From positions 29,641,619-29,705,618 of the forward strand of contig OZ023275.1 of NCBI GenBank assembly GCA_964007475.1: DNA of 64,000 nt, in the 5' to 3' direction. The translations under genes and the position numbers were made by a program. Shown here piece by piece: positions 52,101 through 64,000 of the stretch. A model generated the notes under the pieces. The model worked only from the letters and a program-made list of their open reading frames with translations, did no database searches and was not told where the DNA came from. How positions within the stretch are numbered: the first letter of the stretch is position 1; the number at the start of each line of letters is the position of its first letter. Source of the stretch: Hybos culiciformis. Its lineage: Eukaryota; Arthropoda; Insecta; Diptera; Hybotidae.

Positions 52101-52769
52101 AATATAATATGAATTCTTTGCCAAAAAGTCTCTGTACTATTAAGGTTGAGGTCAAACTTAAAAATTTATTATGACCAAAACATTTTTTTTTCTTTATATT
52201 TTTAATTGAAAAGTTACATGAAAATAATTTTTTTTAAATTTATTAACTTAAAAAAAAAGTGTTATTATATACTTACATTTATTTATTTATGTATAATTGT
52301 TTATGTATTGTAGATACAAACATATAGTTACATGTATCCATTTTTTTAACTATATTCATTTTGCTTTTATACTTTACTTTTATTATAAAACATAAAAAAA
52401 AAATAAAAAAATTTACAAATGCATATGTATTATACTCTTAGGGTTTAATCAAAATTTGAAAAAAAAGCCACATAATTTTGTTTCAGAAAAAATCAAATAA
52501 ATCAAGCAAAATCATAATTTAATTTAAAATAAGTCAAGCTAAATATATTATTACTTTTGGTCGAACTTTGACGACTTAAACATAAATTCATTTATTCACC
52601 ATATCCAATTTCAAAGTAATAAATGCTTACAATTACTTACTTGTACCGATTATGCAAATTAAATTGAACTTTTTACAGTATTGCAAATTTTAAGTTAAAA
52701 TTTCTTGCCCTACTAATCAAAAATAATGGTTGTGCACTTTCACTTTTCAAATTTTAAATTACACTATTT

Positions 52770-53090
52770 TTAGTTTTCGGGTTTGTTGTGGGGTTGAGGT
52801 TCTGCTGGGGAGGTGCTTTGTGGTGTTTTGTGTTGGTTGGCGATGCGGGAAGTGGTAATGATAATGATTTCGAAAATGGGTTGCCATTTAAGTTCTTATT
52901 TTTCTGGTTTAGTAAAGAAATTTCTTATTTTTTTTTAGTAATTAGTTGCTTTTTGAAACTTTATTTTTATGTATATTGTAAATATAATTATAATTTTCTT
53001 AAACTTTTTTACATTCTGTAATTATGGGCCCCGGCCTAATTATGTATTGAATTTTGAAATAAATAAATAAATAAAAATAAAAAAAATAAA
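52770..53090 (+). mobile_element. Probable 5'-truncated LINE 3' end
   Basis: A sharply G/T-rich start (ggggttgaggttctgctggg and on to about 52860) is followed by a T-rich stretch. Then ctgtaattatgggccccggc, tattgaattttgaaat and a tail of AAATAAATAAATAAATAAA at about 53058-53078. A 3' UTR with a GGGCCC-type block and an ATAA-repeat tail resembles insect non-LTR retrotransposon ends. No reverse transcriptase frame remains, and the reading frame over the G-rich part has no domain I recognise. No target-site duplication was identified. Class assignment is inference. Confidence 0.45.
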
Positions 53091-54555
53091 TATACTTATG
53101 TTCAGTGTTGAGAATTATGAATATATTTTTGTCATGATATAGTTTGTAGACCTGTCGGCGCAATACAAAAAATATTTAGATACATATTTATCTAACCCAC
53201 AATCGGAACACTTGAATGAAGTGTTAATGATGCTTGTTTTTCTAAATTAAAACTCGTGGTGGCAGTTATACCCACAACATCAGTAACTCTGAGTTACCAT
53301 CAGAATGGAAATTATTTTAAATTTTTTTTTTTGTAACTATTGTTATGATAAAACAAAAAAAATATTTATTTAAAATTGAAATTGAGGAAAATATACTAAA
53401 CTAATTGTTGCGAAAGAAAACTCTGACACTTGTAATGCGGAAGATAGAAAATTTTTCAAGTTTATTATATTTTTGTTGTTTTCTTTTTTCTTATTGCTTT
53501 CATATCCTAATTTATATGAAATTTAAATCTAGGATGCAAAAAAAAATAATTATTCTAGGATGTGTACGTTCTATTATCCTCGGCACTTTCTAAACGGTTT
53601 GAAATTGTTACAAAGAACATAATATTTGAATTTGTTATTCAGTGCAAATATCTTACTGCTTAACTTAAATTACTAAGTAACATGTCTAGAAATAGAAAAA
53701 CCAATGAAAAAAAAAACTTAAAGTTTCATGCTTAATTGATTTTGATTTCATTTGGTAAAATTGATGCAGAAAAAATTTCAAAAAAGCCTAATCGTTTTAT
53801 AGATAGTCTAATTATATATTTGTATTAAGCATATATATACAATAAAATTTGTTTCTAATTTCTGTCTAGAGATTTTTTTTTATAAAAAAAATTATACTAG
53901 GATGATATTAGTATATTATGTACATAATATCAACTGTATTGTATAAACAACATAGATGTACACATATGTACCAGTACCTATTATATTAGAGACAGAAGAT
54001 AGATAGATGCATGAGTTTATTATTATAGACATTTTTTTCTGAATGAGGTTTACAACACATGGTTACTGTGTGTGTGTCAAGTGAGTGCTCTTTGTAAAGA
54101 TAATATTTTCTACTTTAGAAAAGTTTTTCCTATATATAAATTACAAAGAAAGAGAAAATGCAGAAAATTATTCGTACATATGTACATTTTTTCTACCTAG
54201 AGTCTAGAATTGTATAGTCTGGAGAACTAAATTTGCGATTTTTCTATTGTGTATCTACTACAATAATACACTAAATTTATGAAGAGTCTTCATATTTTCT
54301 AAAAAAAAAACATTTTTTAGCATCAGCTTAAGATTATTTTAAGAGTCAATTATATTTTTACATAAAATCTAATGAACATTAGTATTTTTATTTTGTTGAA
54401 ATATTATTTCAAAATAAATCAACGATATTAACGAAGAGGTCTTAATTTTATGTATATTAGTACATACAAGATGTTTGATAAAATTAGACGTACTCAGTGC
54501 AAAATTTTTTTTTGTTAAGATTACTTTAAAATTATCAAATATTTCCGAACATAAG

Positions 54556-54619
54556 TATAATTTGTATTGTATTATAAATTGAAATTTCAGAAGATATAAT
54601 CTGTATTGTATTATAAATT
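54556..54619. repeat. 25-bp direct repeat, period 39
   Basis: tataatttgtattgtattat and the next five bases at 54556-54580 recur at 54595-54619 with one change (ttt to tct). Local tandem duplication. Confidence 0.8.
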
Positions 54620-57600
54620 TAGTATACAACAAATAAAACAGACAAACCTTTGACTCTTAGATTTTCAAAACTTATAACCTTAATAGCCGCAATAAGTTTC
54701 TTTTTGTTGTCAAGTGAAATTTATTCTTATTATAATTTTATAATTTTGTGTAACCAATGATTCTTAAAATGAACGATGAAGTAAAGTAAGTACCTACTGA
54801 AAGATAAAATTTGAAAACAAAAAAAATCTTAAAGCAAAAAGAAAAAAGAATTACAGTCGCATTATAAAATTATAAAGAATAATTCTCGTAATAATTAGAA
54901 TTTTTAACAATACTGCTTCCGTCAATAAGGTGCAAAAAAAAAAAAAACTAAATATAAAAAACATATGCAGGTTGAATGAACTTAATTGGATAGAGAACGG
55001 AAACACAATTTTAATTTATGTTAAGATACTTTAAAATAATATAAAGTAGTTACCAAAATTACTTATATATACATTTAAGTATATGTGAGAATAATTTTTG
55101 AAGAAACAAAAAGTAGTACTTACATACAAATTTTTGTTTTTAAGAATTTTAAAATGTTGGAAAAAAAATTTTGGCAATAAATTTATGATTTTTATACCGT
55201 TTATTATTTGTTTGTTCACATTAAGTTATTGGCCATAAATTTAAAAGGTGTGCTTTGAAATTTTAAAGTATTATCCACTTATTTACCTTACATGGAATAA
55301 GTATAAGTTTCAGTTTTTAATTTTAAAACCGAATCTTGTTGAAATTTGCAAAAAAAAAGTTAAGGACAGTTCTTATATATGAACAATAATTATATAAGTT
55401 ACTAGATACTTACGAGAAGCAAAAAATATAAATAGGAGGGCTCTGAAACATAAGTGAAAACATATTGATATAAAGAACAAAATAAAATATGCATTTATGT
55501 ACAACGCAAAAAGTAAATTTCATGATTTTGTTAAAAACTAAAATTTCAGCATATATTTTCATCACATAGGCAATTTATGTTTTGTTTTTGTATGAATCGT
55601 TCTTTTTTTTCTTTTTGGATCGAATAGGTGAACGAAAATTAAATCTTTTGGAAATAAATGAGTAAATATAAAATAACGAAATAAAATTTTAAGCATTTTT
55701 ATATGATTTTATAAGGTTTACTTTATATGATTTTAAATGGTTTAAAAATAATTATATTCTGAAATAGAGACTCCCAAATATTTTGATTAAAAGACAAGTC
55801 TGACTTATAAAATTAGAGAGGGTAAAAATTGATAACCGAGATAATAAATTAATTTCAGAGAAAATTTTTTACTCGTGTTTTTTTCCAGGAAAAAAACGTA
55901 TCCTCATAAATACAAAGCAAATAAAAATGTTGTCATTTCAAGACAAATTTGCAAGATACAATCTAGTCTTCATTTTTACAAAAAAACTATCTTGTATCTT
56001 CATCGATAGACTACTATGTATCCTACTTTCAAAATTCTTATTTTCTTTTAGTTTACTGAAAAAATCTTAAAAGACAAGTTTTAAGTTGTTCATCAGATTT
56101 CTATTTACAATTTATTTTTATTTTAATTTATGTTTTTACTAACTGTGATGGCGAATAAATATTAAATTTTTGTTTTCACAAGAAGAAAGCATTAATAAAT
56201 AATTTGCTTTTGGCAAAATTTTTCGGTCACATATTTATTATCCACCATGTATAATACAATTTATTGTAAAAACAAAGGAATTTCAACGAGGTTTTAGTTC
56301 TATCTGGACCTAAAGAAAAGTTAGCGAAATATTTAATAAATATTTTTATTAATAAAACTTTGATGAACAAAAAAATACATATATTTAACACATTTATGCA
56401 TGTACATAATATTAAATTTTAGTGTTCAAAATTCAACTTCAAATATTTTATCCATATAGAAAATTATAAGCGGACAATATTTAGAAAAAAAAAAAAAAAA
56501 CTGTTGAACAGCAATAATTTGAATTTTTTTTTTAAGAATTTATTGTGTTCATCATAATTTAAAAAAATCTAAAAAAAACAACCAAGAATAATAACCTCAA
56601 AAGGTCACATGAAAATTCTATAAGGAAACTGAATATACATAAACATAATTTTCAAAAAATATGAAATAACCAGATATGGAAATCTTGAGCTTTCCAAAAA
56701 TCTTTTTTTAACTTCAATTAATGCAGATATTATGCCAAAAAAAAATTTTTCTTATGTCATATCTTAATGATAACAACTTAATCAAACATGAAAGAGAAAG
56801 AAAAGATGTTAAAGCAAACTACTTATTTATGAACTGATATATGTAAACCATAAAAACGGTAAAAGGAACCGATTGTGAGCATGAATGTAGATAGAGGATG
56901 ATCTCTCTGAAATTTATTATCCATAGATCCTTTCAGAACAAAATATTAAGAAACATTCACATCCAGAATGTTAAAAAAAAAGAGCAATTAAAACTAACAA
57001 AAAAACAAGAAGAGTAAAACACTTAACTAAAAGTGATTGATTGAGGAATAACATATTCTGTAACGGTCACAATAATAAAAAGTTAGAAAGGTCGACAACG
57101 GAAACTGCTGAAGTGACAGATAAATTCATATAAAAATTTATTTTAAATGTTTTAAAGTTAAAATAAGTCAATCAAATTTAAAAAAATTAATTGATAAAAG
57201 GTGGGAGTTGATTTGATTTTAAAATTTTATTGTTTACTTTTGATAAATTGTGTATGTGTTTTATTTTGTAAGTTTTATTTTTATATTATTGGAATGATTC
57301 ATATAAGACAATGATGAATCGATAAAATGGAATTTTTATTATTTGATTAGAAGAAAGAGAATAATTTGTCTCGAAAACGAGTTATAAAATATTTTTAAGT
57401 GTAGACTAGGTAAAGATATCGTTAGGAATGAAATAAATTGAAATTGTTTAAGTTAATCAAAGATAAAAATCAGGTTTGATTGACTGTAAAATAATAATGG
57501 TATGAAATAGGTGAAATTCTTCTTAGAGGTTCAAATATATGAGATCTTCTGAAACTAGTGAGAATAATTTGGGAAACTAAAATACTACTTAACAATTTTT

Positions 57601-60600
57601 TTCTACAAAAAAAATATTCTGATTGAGAAAAAAAAATTTATTTATACGACTTCAAATAAATTGGGTGCAAAATAGAATTTTTATTTCCAAGCATTCATAA
57701 TTGTAGTTTTTTCAATTTACTTACTTATTATGACTAATTTTACCATCGTTCATTTTGATAAATTATTGATTATTGTTATTGTTTTTGATAAAAAAAATTT
57801 GCAGAATAAAAACAAATTTGTTAATAACTAATATTGTAAAAATTATCAAGAAAGATAAAGGTTATTAAATACCATGTATGAACTATGACAACAAAATTCT
57901 GCTGTATTGATGAATACATAATAATATTTATACATATTTTTATTATTTCCAAAAAAAAAAGTGCTAATTTAATAAAAATCTGTAAGTGCTCTTATCGGAA
58001 TAAAATATTGAATACTTCTTTCTAAAAAAAAAAATAGCTCTTACGTAGATTCATACAAAAGGTTTTTTTTCCTTGTGTATAGAAATTTCAGGTACCTACC
58101 TACCTACAATAATATTTCCCAAACGTCATATTTTTATTGAATTTATTTATTTATCAAGCGTATCACTCTCACATATTATTTATAGTTTGTTTGTTACAAA
58201 GTTATGTTTAAAAACACTTTATGCATTTTGCGACCAGGTTCAGTTTGAAAGTCAGAATACAACAATTAGTTTTAAACAACACTAAAAAATCAAAAATTTC
58301 CTCTCTCAATTAAAAAAGTTATTTTTAGACACCCCTGAAATTTATACGTAATTTTCGTAAGCTATTAATAAAATAATAATGGATTAATGAATTTAAAATT
58401 GGTAAGATATAGATTTGAGTGGAACATTATCTTATCAATAAAAATGAAAACAATATTGAATAAGCTTAATTAAAGTCAAGGTTCAGTTATCTAAGCTAAA
58501 AATAAATATTTCTTATTTTTCACATTTTTCATAGGTATATGTATAAAGGTATATATAGATTTTAACATGATGAAAAAATATAGGATTTTTACCAGGTCGA
58601 TTTTAAGGTCAAATTTCTTTAAATTGAAATATAATTCGCACAATTTCTACGAAAACTCATTACTGCATAGTCTTATATGTCTGGAATAACTTAAGAATTG
58701 GAGTTTTTTTTTTCTCCCCTTAAAAAGTAATAAATTATATTTTATTCTAATATTATCAAAATGGGTGTTTAAAAGGTTTAAAAATAAAACATCATTATTA
58801 CGTGTTTTTTTCTCAACATCATGATTGAAAAAAAAAAAAGAAGAAAAATGTAAAAATACCTGTACCGTCGTCGCCGATTTTCTTCTTTTTTTTTTTTTTA
58901 ATATTAAGGTTCTGATAAATAGGTCGTATTTAGGTAAAAATTTGAAAATATTTGGGTGAAATTTAAAGGGAATTCAAATAAATAGATTTTGTACAATTTG
59001 TAATTGAAATTATTATTATTTAGCGATTATGGTTTTCTAATATTTTTATTGTTTGTTTTTTTCGTTAAGAGAATCTTTTTTTTTTCATATGGTATGGGTA
59101 TTCCCATTTTTAACATTTTTTTTTTTTATCCCAAAAAGAAAATTAATTTGAAATTTAACAGATCTCATTTAATATGTGAAGAAATTAATTTCTTTTATTA
59201 CGCCAATTTTCATAAATATAGAAATTCTAATAGGTATAACGGTATTTTCTAAAATATATAATATATATGCCCATAAAAAAAATTCTTCTTTTTTTAAATC
59301 TATACTATACATAGGTTTACAATAAATTATTATAAGCTATAAATTTTATCATAATTATATTCAAAAAAATAAAAAAAAAATTCAATATTTATAAAATAAA
59401 AATCTAGAAATTTCTAAATATAAAATACAAAATAATTATCACATTATTAATAAGAAGCTATGTATATTTAAAACATAATAATAATCATAAGTTAATACTT
59501 TCAAATTAAATAACTCACGTTTCATGCTGTCGAAGGTATTTTTGTTATCTAATGAATATAAGTATATATGTATATTATACAATATATAGAATTCATGACA
59601 TGACATAATGCCAAATTATTTTTGCATCTTATCAACGTTATATTTTCAATTTTTCTAATTTAATAACCATAATATTTATTGAGATTCAGATCACACTTAA
59701 AATATATATTAAAAAAAAAAAAAAAAATTACTGCATTTTGTATTGATATAAATTCAATATTAAAATTTTTTATAAGTATTTCAATATTTTCGTACGCTTA
59801 TTATTATTGCAATTTCGTAGGAGTTTTTATGAAGTTTTTTTTTAAAGGTTTTTTCGACACACATTATATTTAGCTTTATAGTTTTAATTCCATTCAATAA
59901 ATGGTCAATAATATACTTTAACAATATTACGAATTAAAATCATTAATATATCATTTTCAATTGACCATGTGTTTACAAAATATTTTCCTATAAATGGATT
60001 TTTTTATTATAATAATAAATAATGAAATAATATTATTTTTTTTTTAAATATTTATAAGTTTAAGTTATTCCTCAAAAACAGTGACGATTATAATTTTTTT
60101 TTTATTTTTGTAATATAATATCAAGACATTAAATTCATACCTAGAAAATAAGAAGAAATAAAACATAAAGTTTATCAAAATTAAAAAAAAATTTAAAATT
60201 ATTATTTTGTATTAATTTTGCGATATTATAGTACAGAATTTAGTAAAGAATTGAATTGATTTCGGTACTATTAACAGAATCATTCAAATGTTCCTTTTTA
60301 TTTAGTCTTTTTCAAAATTAAAATAAATATGAATCTAAAATCTCAAAAATATCGATAGCGATTAAAAACTTTATTTTACCCAATAGTTTTTTGTTCTCGA
60401 ATATTATGTACGATGTTAATACAGAAAATCCTTATTTAGAAATTCAAACCTTAGATGTGCTATCATTTTGAGACAAGATATTGGGACTTTGCAAGACATC
60501 TCAAATCAATTTCTTAGTTCTCTCACTAACATTTACAACTAAAAATATAATCAAATGCAAAGTATATTTTCGCCTAGGTAACCTAGGTAATAAAATAATA

Positions 60601-60680
60601 AAAAAAATTCCATGTGTTGCGAAAATTTATATCTTTTCGAGCTGAAATCTAACATAATGTATGTTTTGAAACCAAACTGA

Positions 60681-60702
60681 TAATAATAATAATAATAATA
60701 AT
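60681..60702. repeat. TAA trinucleotide microsatellite, seven units
   Basis: Seven uninterrupted TAA units. A simple repeat with no other signal around it. Confidence 0.9.
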
Positions 60703-61133
60703 GTCATATACATATTTCAGTAATATATAGAAATTATTATAATAACAAAAAAACATTGAGGATTTATTGATTTGTGAAAAAAAATTTTTTTTTGTATAAC
60801 CCATATTATAGCAAAGTTATTGAAAATTCCAGAATGTGGAAACAAACTTAGAAGAACCAATAACATTAAAAACAAACATCGTTTTCTTGACTAAAATCAA
60901 ATTGTTTAATTCGATTTATAAGTATGTGTGTTATATAGTTAGATAATAAAAGAAAAAAAAAATGATTTAGGTATCTATTAAGTAAATTTCTACTACTTAT
61001 ATAGAATAGAATATTATCATTATACATTTTCATCTATAACTTAATTTTTCAGTTTTTTAGCCTAATAATCTTTGGATTAATAATTCTTTGAACTAAAATG
61101 TTCTTGGCTGTAAAATTTGCATGTTATGTATAT

Positions 61134-62000
61134 GTATTTATGTTGGTTTATGCAGCCTCGATTTTAAATAAAAAACAAATTAATTTGTTATTCGATTTTA
61201 TAATTTATTCGTCAATATTTCGTACCTGTTTTGGTACATTTTCAAGACCTAAAGAAACATTTATATCATTACATTTATATTATTATAGTTAGAAAAACAG
61301 GGCAAAATTATTATTACTTACATCTTACTTTATCATTTAAAAAATTTTTGCTTATTATTGCATCGTCATAAAAATTAAAATTAAAAAATAAAGACAAAAA
61401 CTCTTTATTAAAAAACACATATTAAAATTCAAAATTAAAATTGTAAGTTAAAAATTTTTTTTTAAAAAATAATAAAAATATAAGAAAATTTAAAATTGTA
61501 AAACATTAATTATTGGACTATTATACATTAATAAATAGATAAATATTACAGAGAGAGCTGTTTTTTGTTTTTGTTTTTCTCTCTGTAATATTTATCTATT
61601 TATTAATGTATAATAGTCCAATAATTAATGTTTTACAATTTTAAATTTTCTTATATTTTTATTATTTTTTAAAAAAAAATTTTTAACTTACAATTTTAAT
61701 TTTGAATTTTAATATGTGTTTTTTAATAAAGAGTTTTTGTCTTTATTTTTTAATTTTAATTTTTATGACGATGCAATAATAAGCAAAAATTTTTTAAATG
61801 ATAAAGTAAGATGTAAGTAATAATAATTTTGCCCTGTTTTTCTAACTATAATAATATAAATGTAATGATATAAATGTTTCTTTAGGTCTTGAAAATGTAC
61901 CAAAACAGGTACGAAATATTGACGAATAAATTATAAAATCGAATAACAAATTAATTTGTTTTTTATTTAAAATCGAGGCTGCATAAACCAACATAAATAC
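61134..62000. repeat. Near-perfect palindrome: 422-bp inverted arms, 23-bp spacer
   Basis: Left arm 61134-61555 and right arm 61579-62000 are reverse complements over their whole length with no mismatch noticed by eye. The outer ends read gtatttatgttggtttatgc on the left and its complement on the right; the inner ends are acagagag and ctctctgt. The spacer (61556-61578) is almost only T and G. A 13-bp direct repeat, cctaataatcttt, occurs at 61061-61073 and again at 62000-62012, at the edge of the right arm. Transcription through it would give a long double-stranded RNA hairpin. It could be a real recent inverted duplication or a sequencing/assembly chimera. Confidence 0.93.
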
Positions 62001-64000
62001 CTAATAATCTTTAAATCTCTAAATCTTCAGTTCGAATAATATTGTTTTGACATTTTAATAAATATCATGGTGTGGGTGAAAAAAAAATTAGTAATTTTCA
62101 TATTGAATTCTTCTTTTTTTTTGAAGCAGAGATAATAACAATAATCTTTGAGAAAAATTTTTTATTATATTTTTATTTTTATTTTATATCGTTATACTCT
62201 TGTTACTTTATTATAGTAAAATTTATGTGGAGCCAGTATAATGTGCGATCATATATGGATAATTATTATTTTTATATTATTTCTTTATTTTTGGCGTTTT
62301 TATGAAATTTTATCAATTTTCAAAGTCAAAGCACAAAAGCCATTAAAAAAAGTTTTTCAGTTTTTCATTTTATTTAAAAAAAAAAAAAAACAACATCTGG
62401 TATTATTGATAACATGCAATGATGAGTTTTAGGTCAGTTTTTATGGGTTTTAGGTGAATTATTTCTGAATAATGTCGAATAAAAAAAATAATATTATATA
62501 ATTTTAATTTTTTTTTTTTTTTTCCTAAGTTTTATAATTTAATTGATATATTTTTATATAGAAATTCCATAATACGGATAAAAGAAAATAAAACCATACT
62601 TTATGACTTTGGGTAACAGATGAATTATATTGATAAAAAAAAAAAATAAAAAACTTTATTGAGAAAGTTTTTGGGAAAATAGGTTAAGACATTTTTTGAC
62701 GTAATCGTGTCAAGAAATGAATTAAATAGGAAAATAATCTTTTAATTTACAAAAAAAAAAAAAAAAAATTAATAAAATTTTGATTTGCCCTACATTTTGT
62801 TTGGAAAATAAATGGGTTTTTTTTTCCACTTAATTTGATATCAATTTTGAGGAAATATTTTTAGAATGAATTTTGGAAAATTATTTCTACAAAAAATGAA
62901 GAAGAAATTGCATTATAATTTTTTTTTATGTTGGGCGACATTATGCCGCCAATTTGTCGAGAAAAAAAATTTTATTTCTAAATTCTCATAAGTCTAGGAT
63001 TAGCCGCCAAATTGTTATTTTATTTTAATAATGTGAAATTAATTTATTTTTTTTTTAATAAAAATAAGACATTATGAAAATTATTTGAAAATTTTCTCAA
63101 TTGTTAGGCAAGGTCTGGTTATAACAGCTATAATTCCAATCAAAACGCTTAAATTTTTCTATCGTTCTCATTTCCTGAGCTTGACTTAGATAATACTATG
63201 TTTATTTCAGAAGTGAAATAACTATATAAGTTACTGAAACGAAACATATTTTCAACTAAACAATTTAAAATAAAAATTTTTAAAATATTTCATTTAAATA
63301 ACAACAATTAACATAATCTTTTTAACAAGGAATATGTCTTTTAAATTTGTAATTTGAAGAAAATTTGTAAATACAATTGACTATTTAATAATTTTTTTTT
63401 ATTTTAATTTATGTCATAAAATGTTTTTAGTGCTAGGAAATTTCTATGTCATAAAAAAGAAAACAAAGAGTTATAAATGATATGATATGTAAAAAAAAAA
63501 AACCCCGTTTAATCATATAAAAATCATTATAACGATTCCCTAAAAAACATAAAAGTTTCACGATTATGTCATTTAAAATGGAATACCTAATACCTGTAGA
63601 ATTTTTTTTTTTAGTTCTCCACTATCACTTCTGATAAATGAAGAAATATAATTTAAGAACAGGTAAAATTTTCTAAGTTTGATCTTTCATGGTAAAATTT
63701 TAAGGAATCATTAAGTATATTCTTACAAAACATTAAGAAATTTTAAAAACTAAAGAATCATTGCATTTATTTTGATACTTAAGTGAATTACGTAAACAAC
63801 AAAGTATTGATACTATAATATATATTTAAAGTTCAATAATGACACATTGTGAACGTTAAGCCTTTCGATTGATTATACGATATTAATTTTAATACTCAGA
63901 TAAATAGAAAAACAAAATTATGAAACGAAAATTAAAAGTTTCTTAGTTTTATTGAACCAAAATACGTTTTACATTATTTTTTTCTTTTTCAAAAATTAAA

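Larger units (their letters stand above)
34386..64000. other. 30 kb without a recognisable gene, upstream of the Drak exons
   Basis: Very AT-rich, with long A and T runs on both strands. Open frames here are short, Lys/Asn/Phe/Ile-rich and of the length expected by chance in such DNA. Part or all may be the first intron(s) and upstream region of Drak, since its 5' exon must lie in this direction or beyond the window. Supported contents are listed separately: tandem repeats at 40125, 43531 and 54556, a repeat copy at 48990, a LINE-like tail at 52770, a TAA microsatellite at 60681 and the palindrome at 61134. Confidence 0.6.

Noticed and set aside
52788..53021. Open frame starting MGLRFCWGGALWCF as a real small protein
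   Set aside because: The Gly/Trp-rich start comes from a G/T-rich tract within a probable retrotransposon tail and the rest is Phe/Tyr/Leu-rich by base composition.
61098..61292. 64-codon open frame starting MFLAVKFACYVYVF
   Set aside because: Lies mostly in the left arm of the palindrome, has no recognisable domain, and such lengths occur by chance in this AT-rich DNA.
1..64000. CRISPR arrays, bacterial operons or phage genes
   Set aside because: No spaced direct-repeat arrays or ribosome-binding-site operons. All supported genes are intron-containing animal genes.

Overview
This is a very AT-rich arthropod (most likely insect) nuclear segment. The evidence is intron-split genes with GT/AG junctions, long A/T homopolymers, and four conserved animal genes whose proteins read as insect-type members of their families. 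I cannot name the order. The recurrent TAGGTACCTA-like motif is common in some insect groups but is not diagnostic.

Layout. (1) 1-2116, plus strand: C-terminal three exons of a neprilysin-like M13 zinc metallopeptidase; its 5' part lies left of the window. (2) 2641-5118, minus strand: NECAP, an AP-2/clathrin endocytosis accessory protein, five coding exons, with its extreme C-terminus unresolved. It is convergent with the peptidase. (3) 5119-7085: head-to-head intergenic region between NECAP and Hecw, carrying a 540-bp non-autonomous DNA transposon with a TAA target duplication. (4) 7086-25043, plus strand: Hecw, a HECT E3 ubiquitin ligase. Nine coding exons join in frame to 1295 codons plus stop, with a 12.6-kb intron just before the HECT domain. 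(5) 25044-31704: non-coding tail-to-tail spacer. (6) 31705-34385, minus strand: Drak/STK17-type death-associated protein kinase, four exons, lacking the first exon(s) that encode the start of the kinase glycine loop. (7) 34386-64000: about 30 kb with no gene I can recognise, holding repeats, a likely 5'-truncated LINE tail, and a near-perfect 422-bp-arm palindrome at 61134-62000.

The four genes are ordinary conserved loci (extracellular peptide cleavage, endocytosis, ubiquitin ligation, myosin/apoptosis-linked kinase) and I see no sign that they form a functional cluster. The most unusual structures are the long palindrome with a 13-bp direct repeat at its borders, a fresh 294-bp tandem duplication in the Hecw intron, and an unclassified three-copy repeat family. 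I did not find a convincing new multi-gene system.
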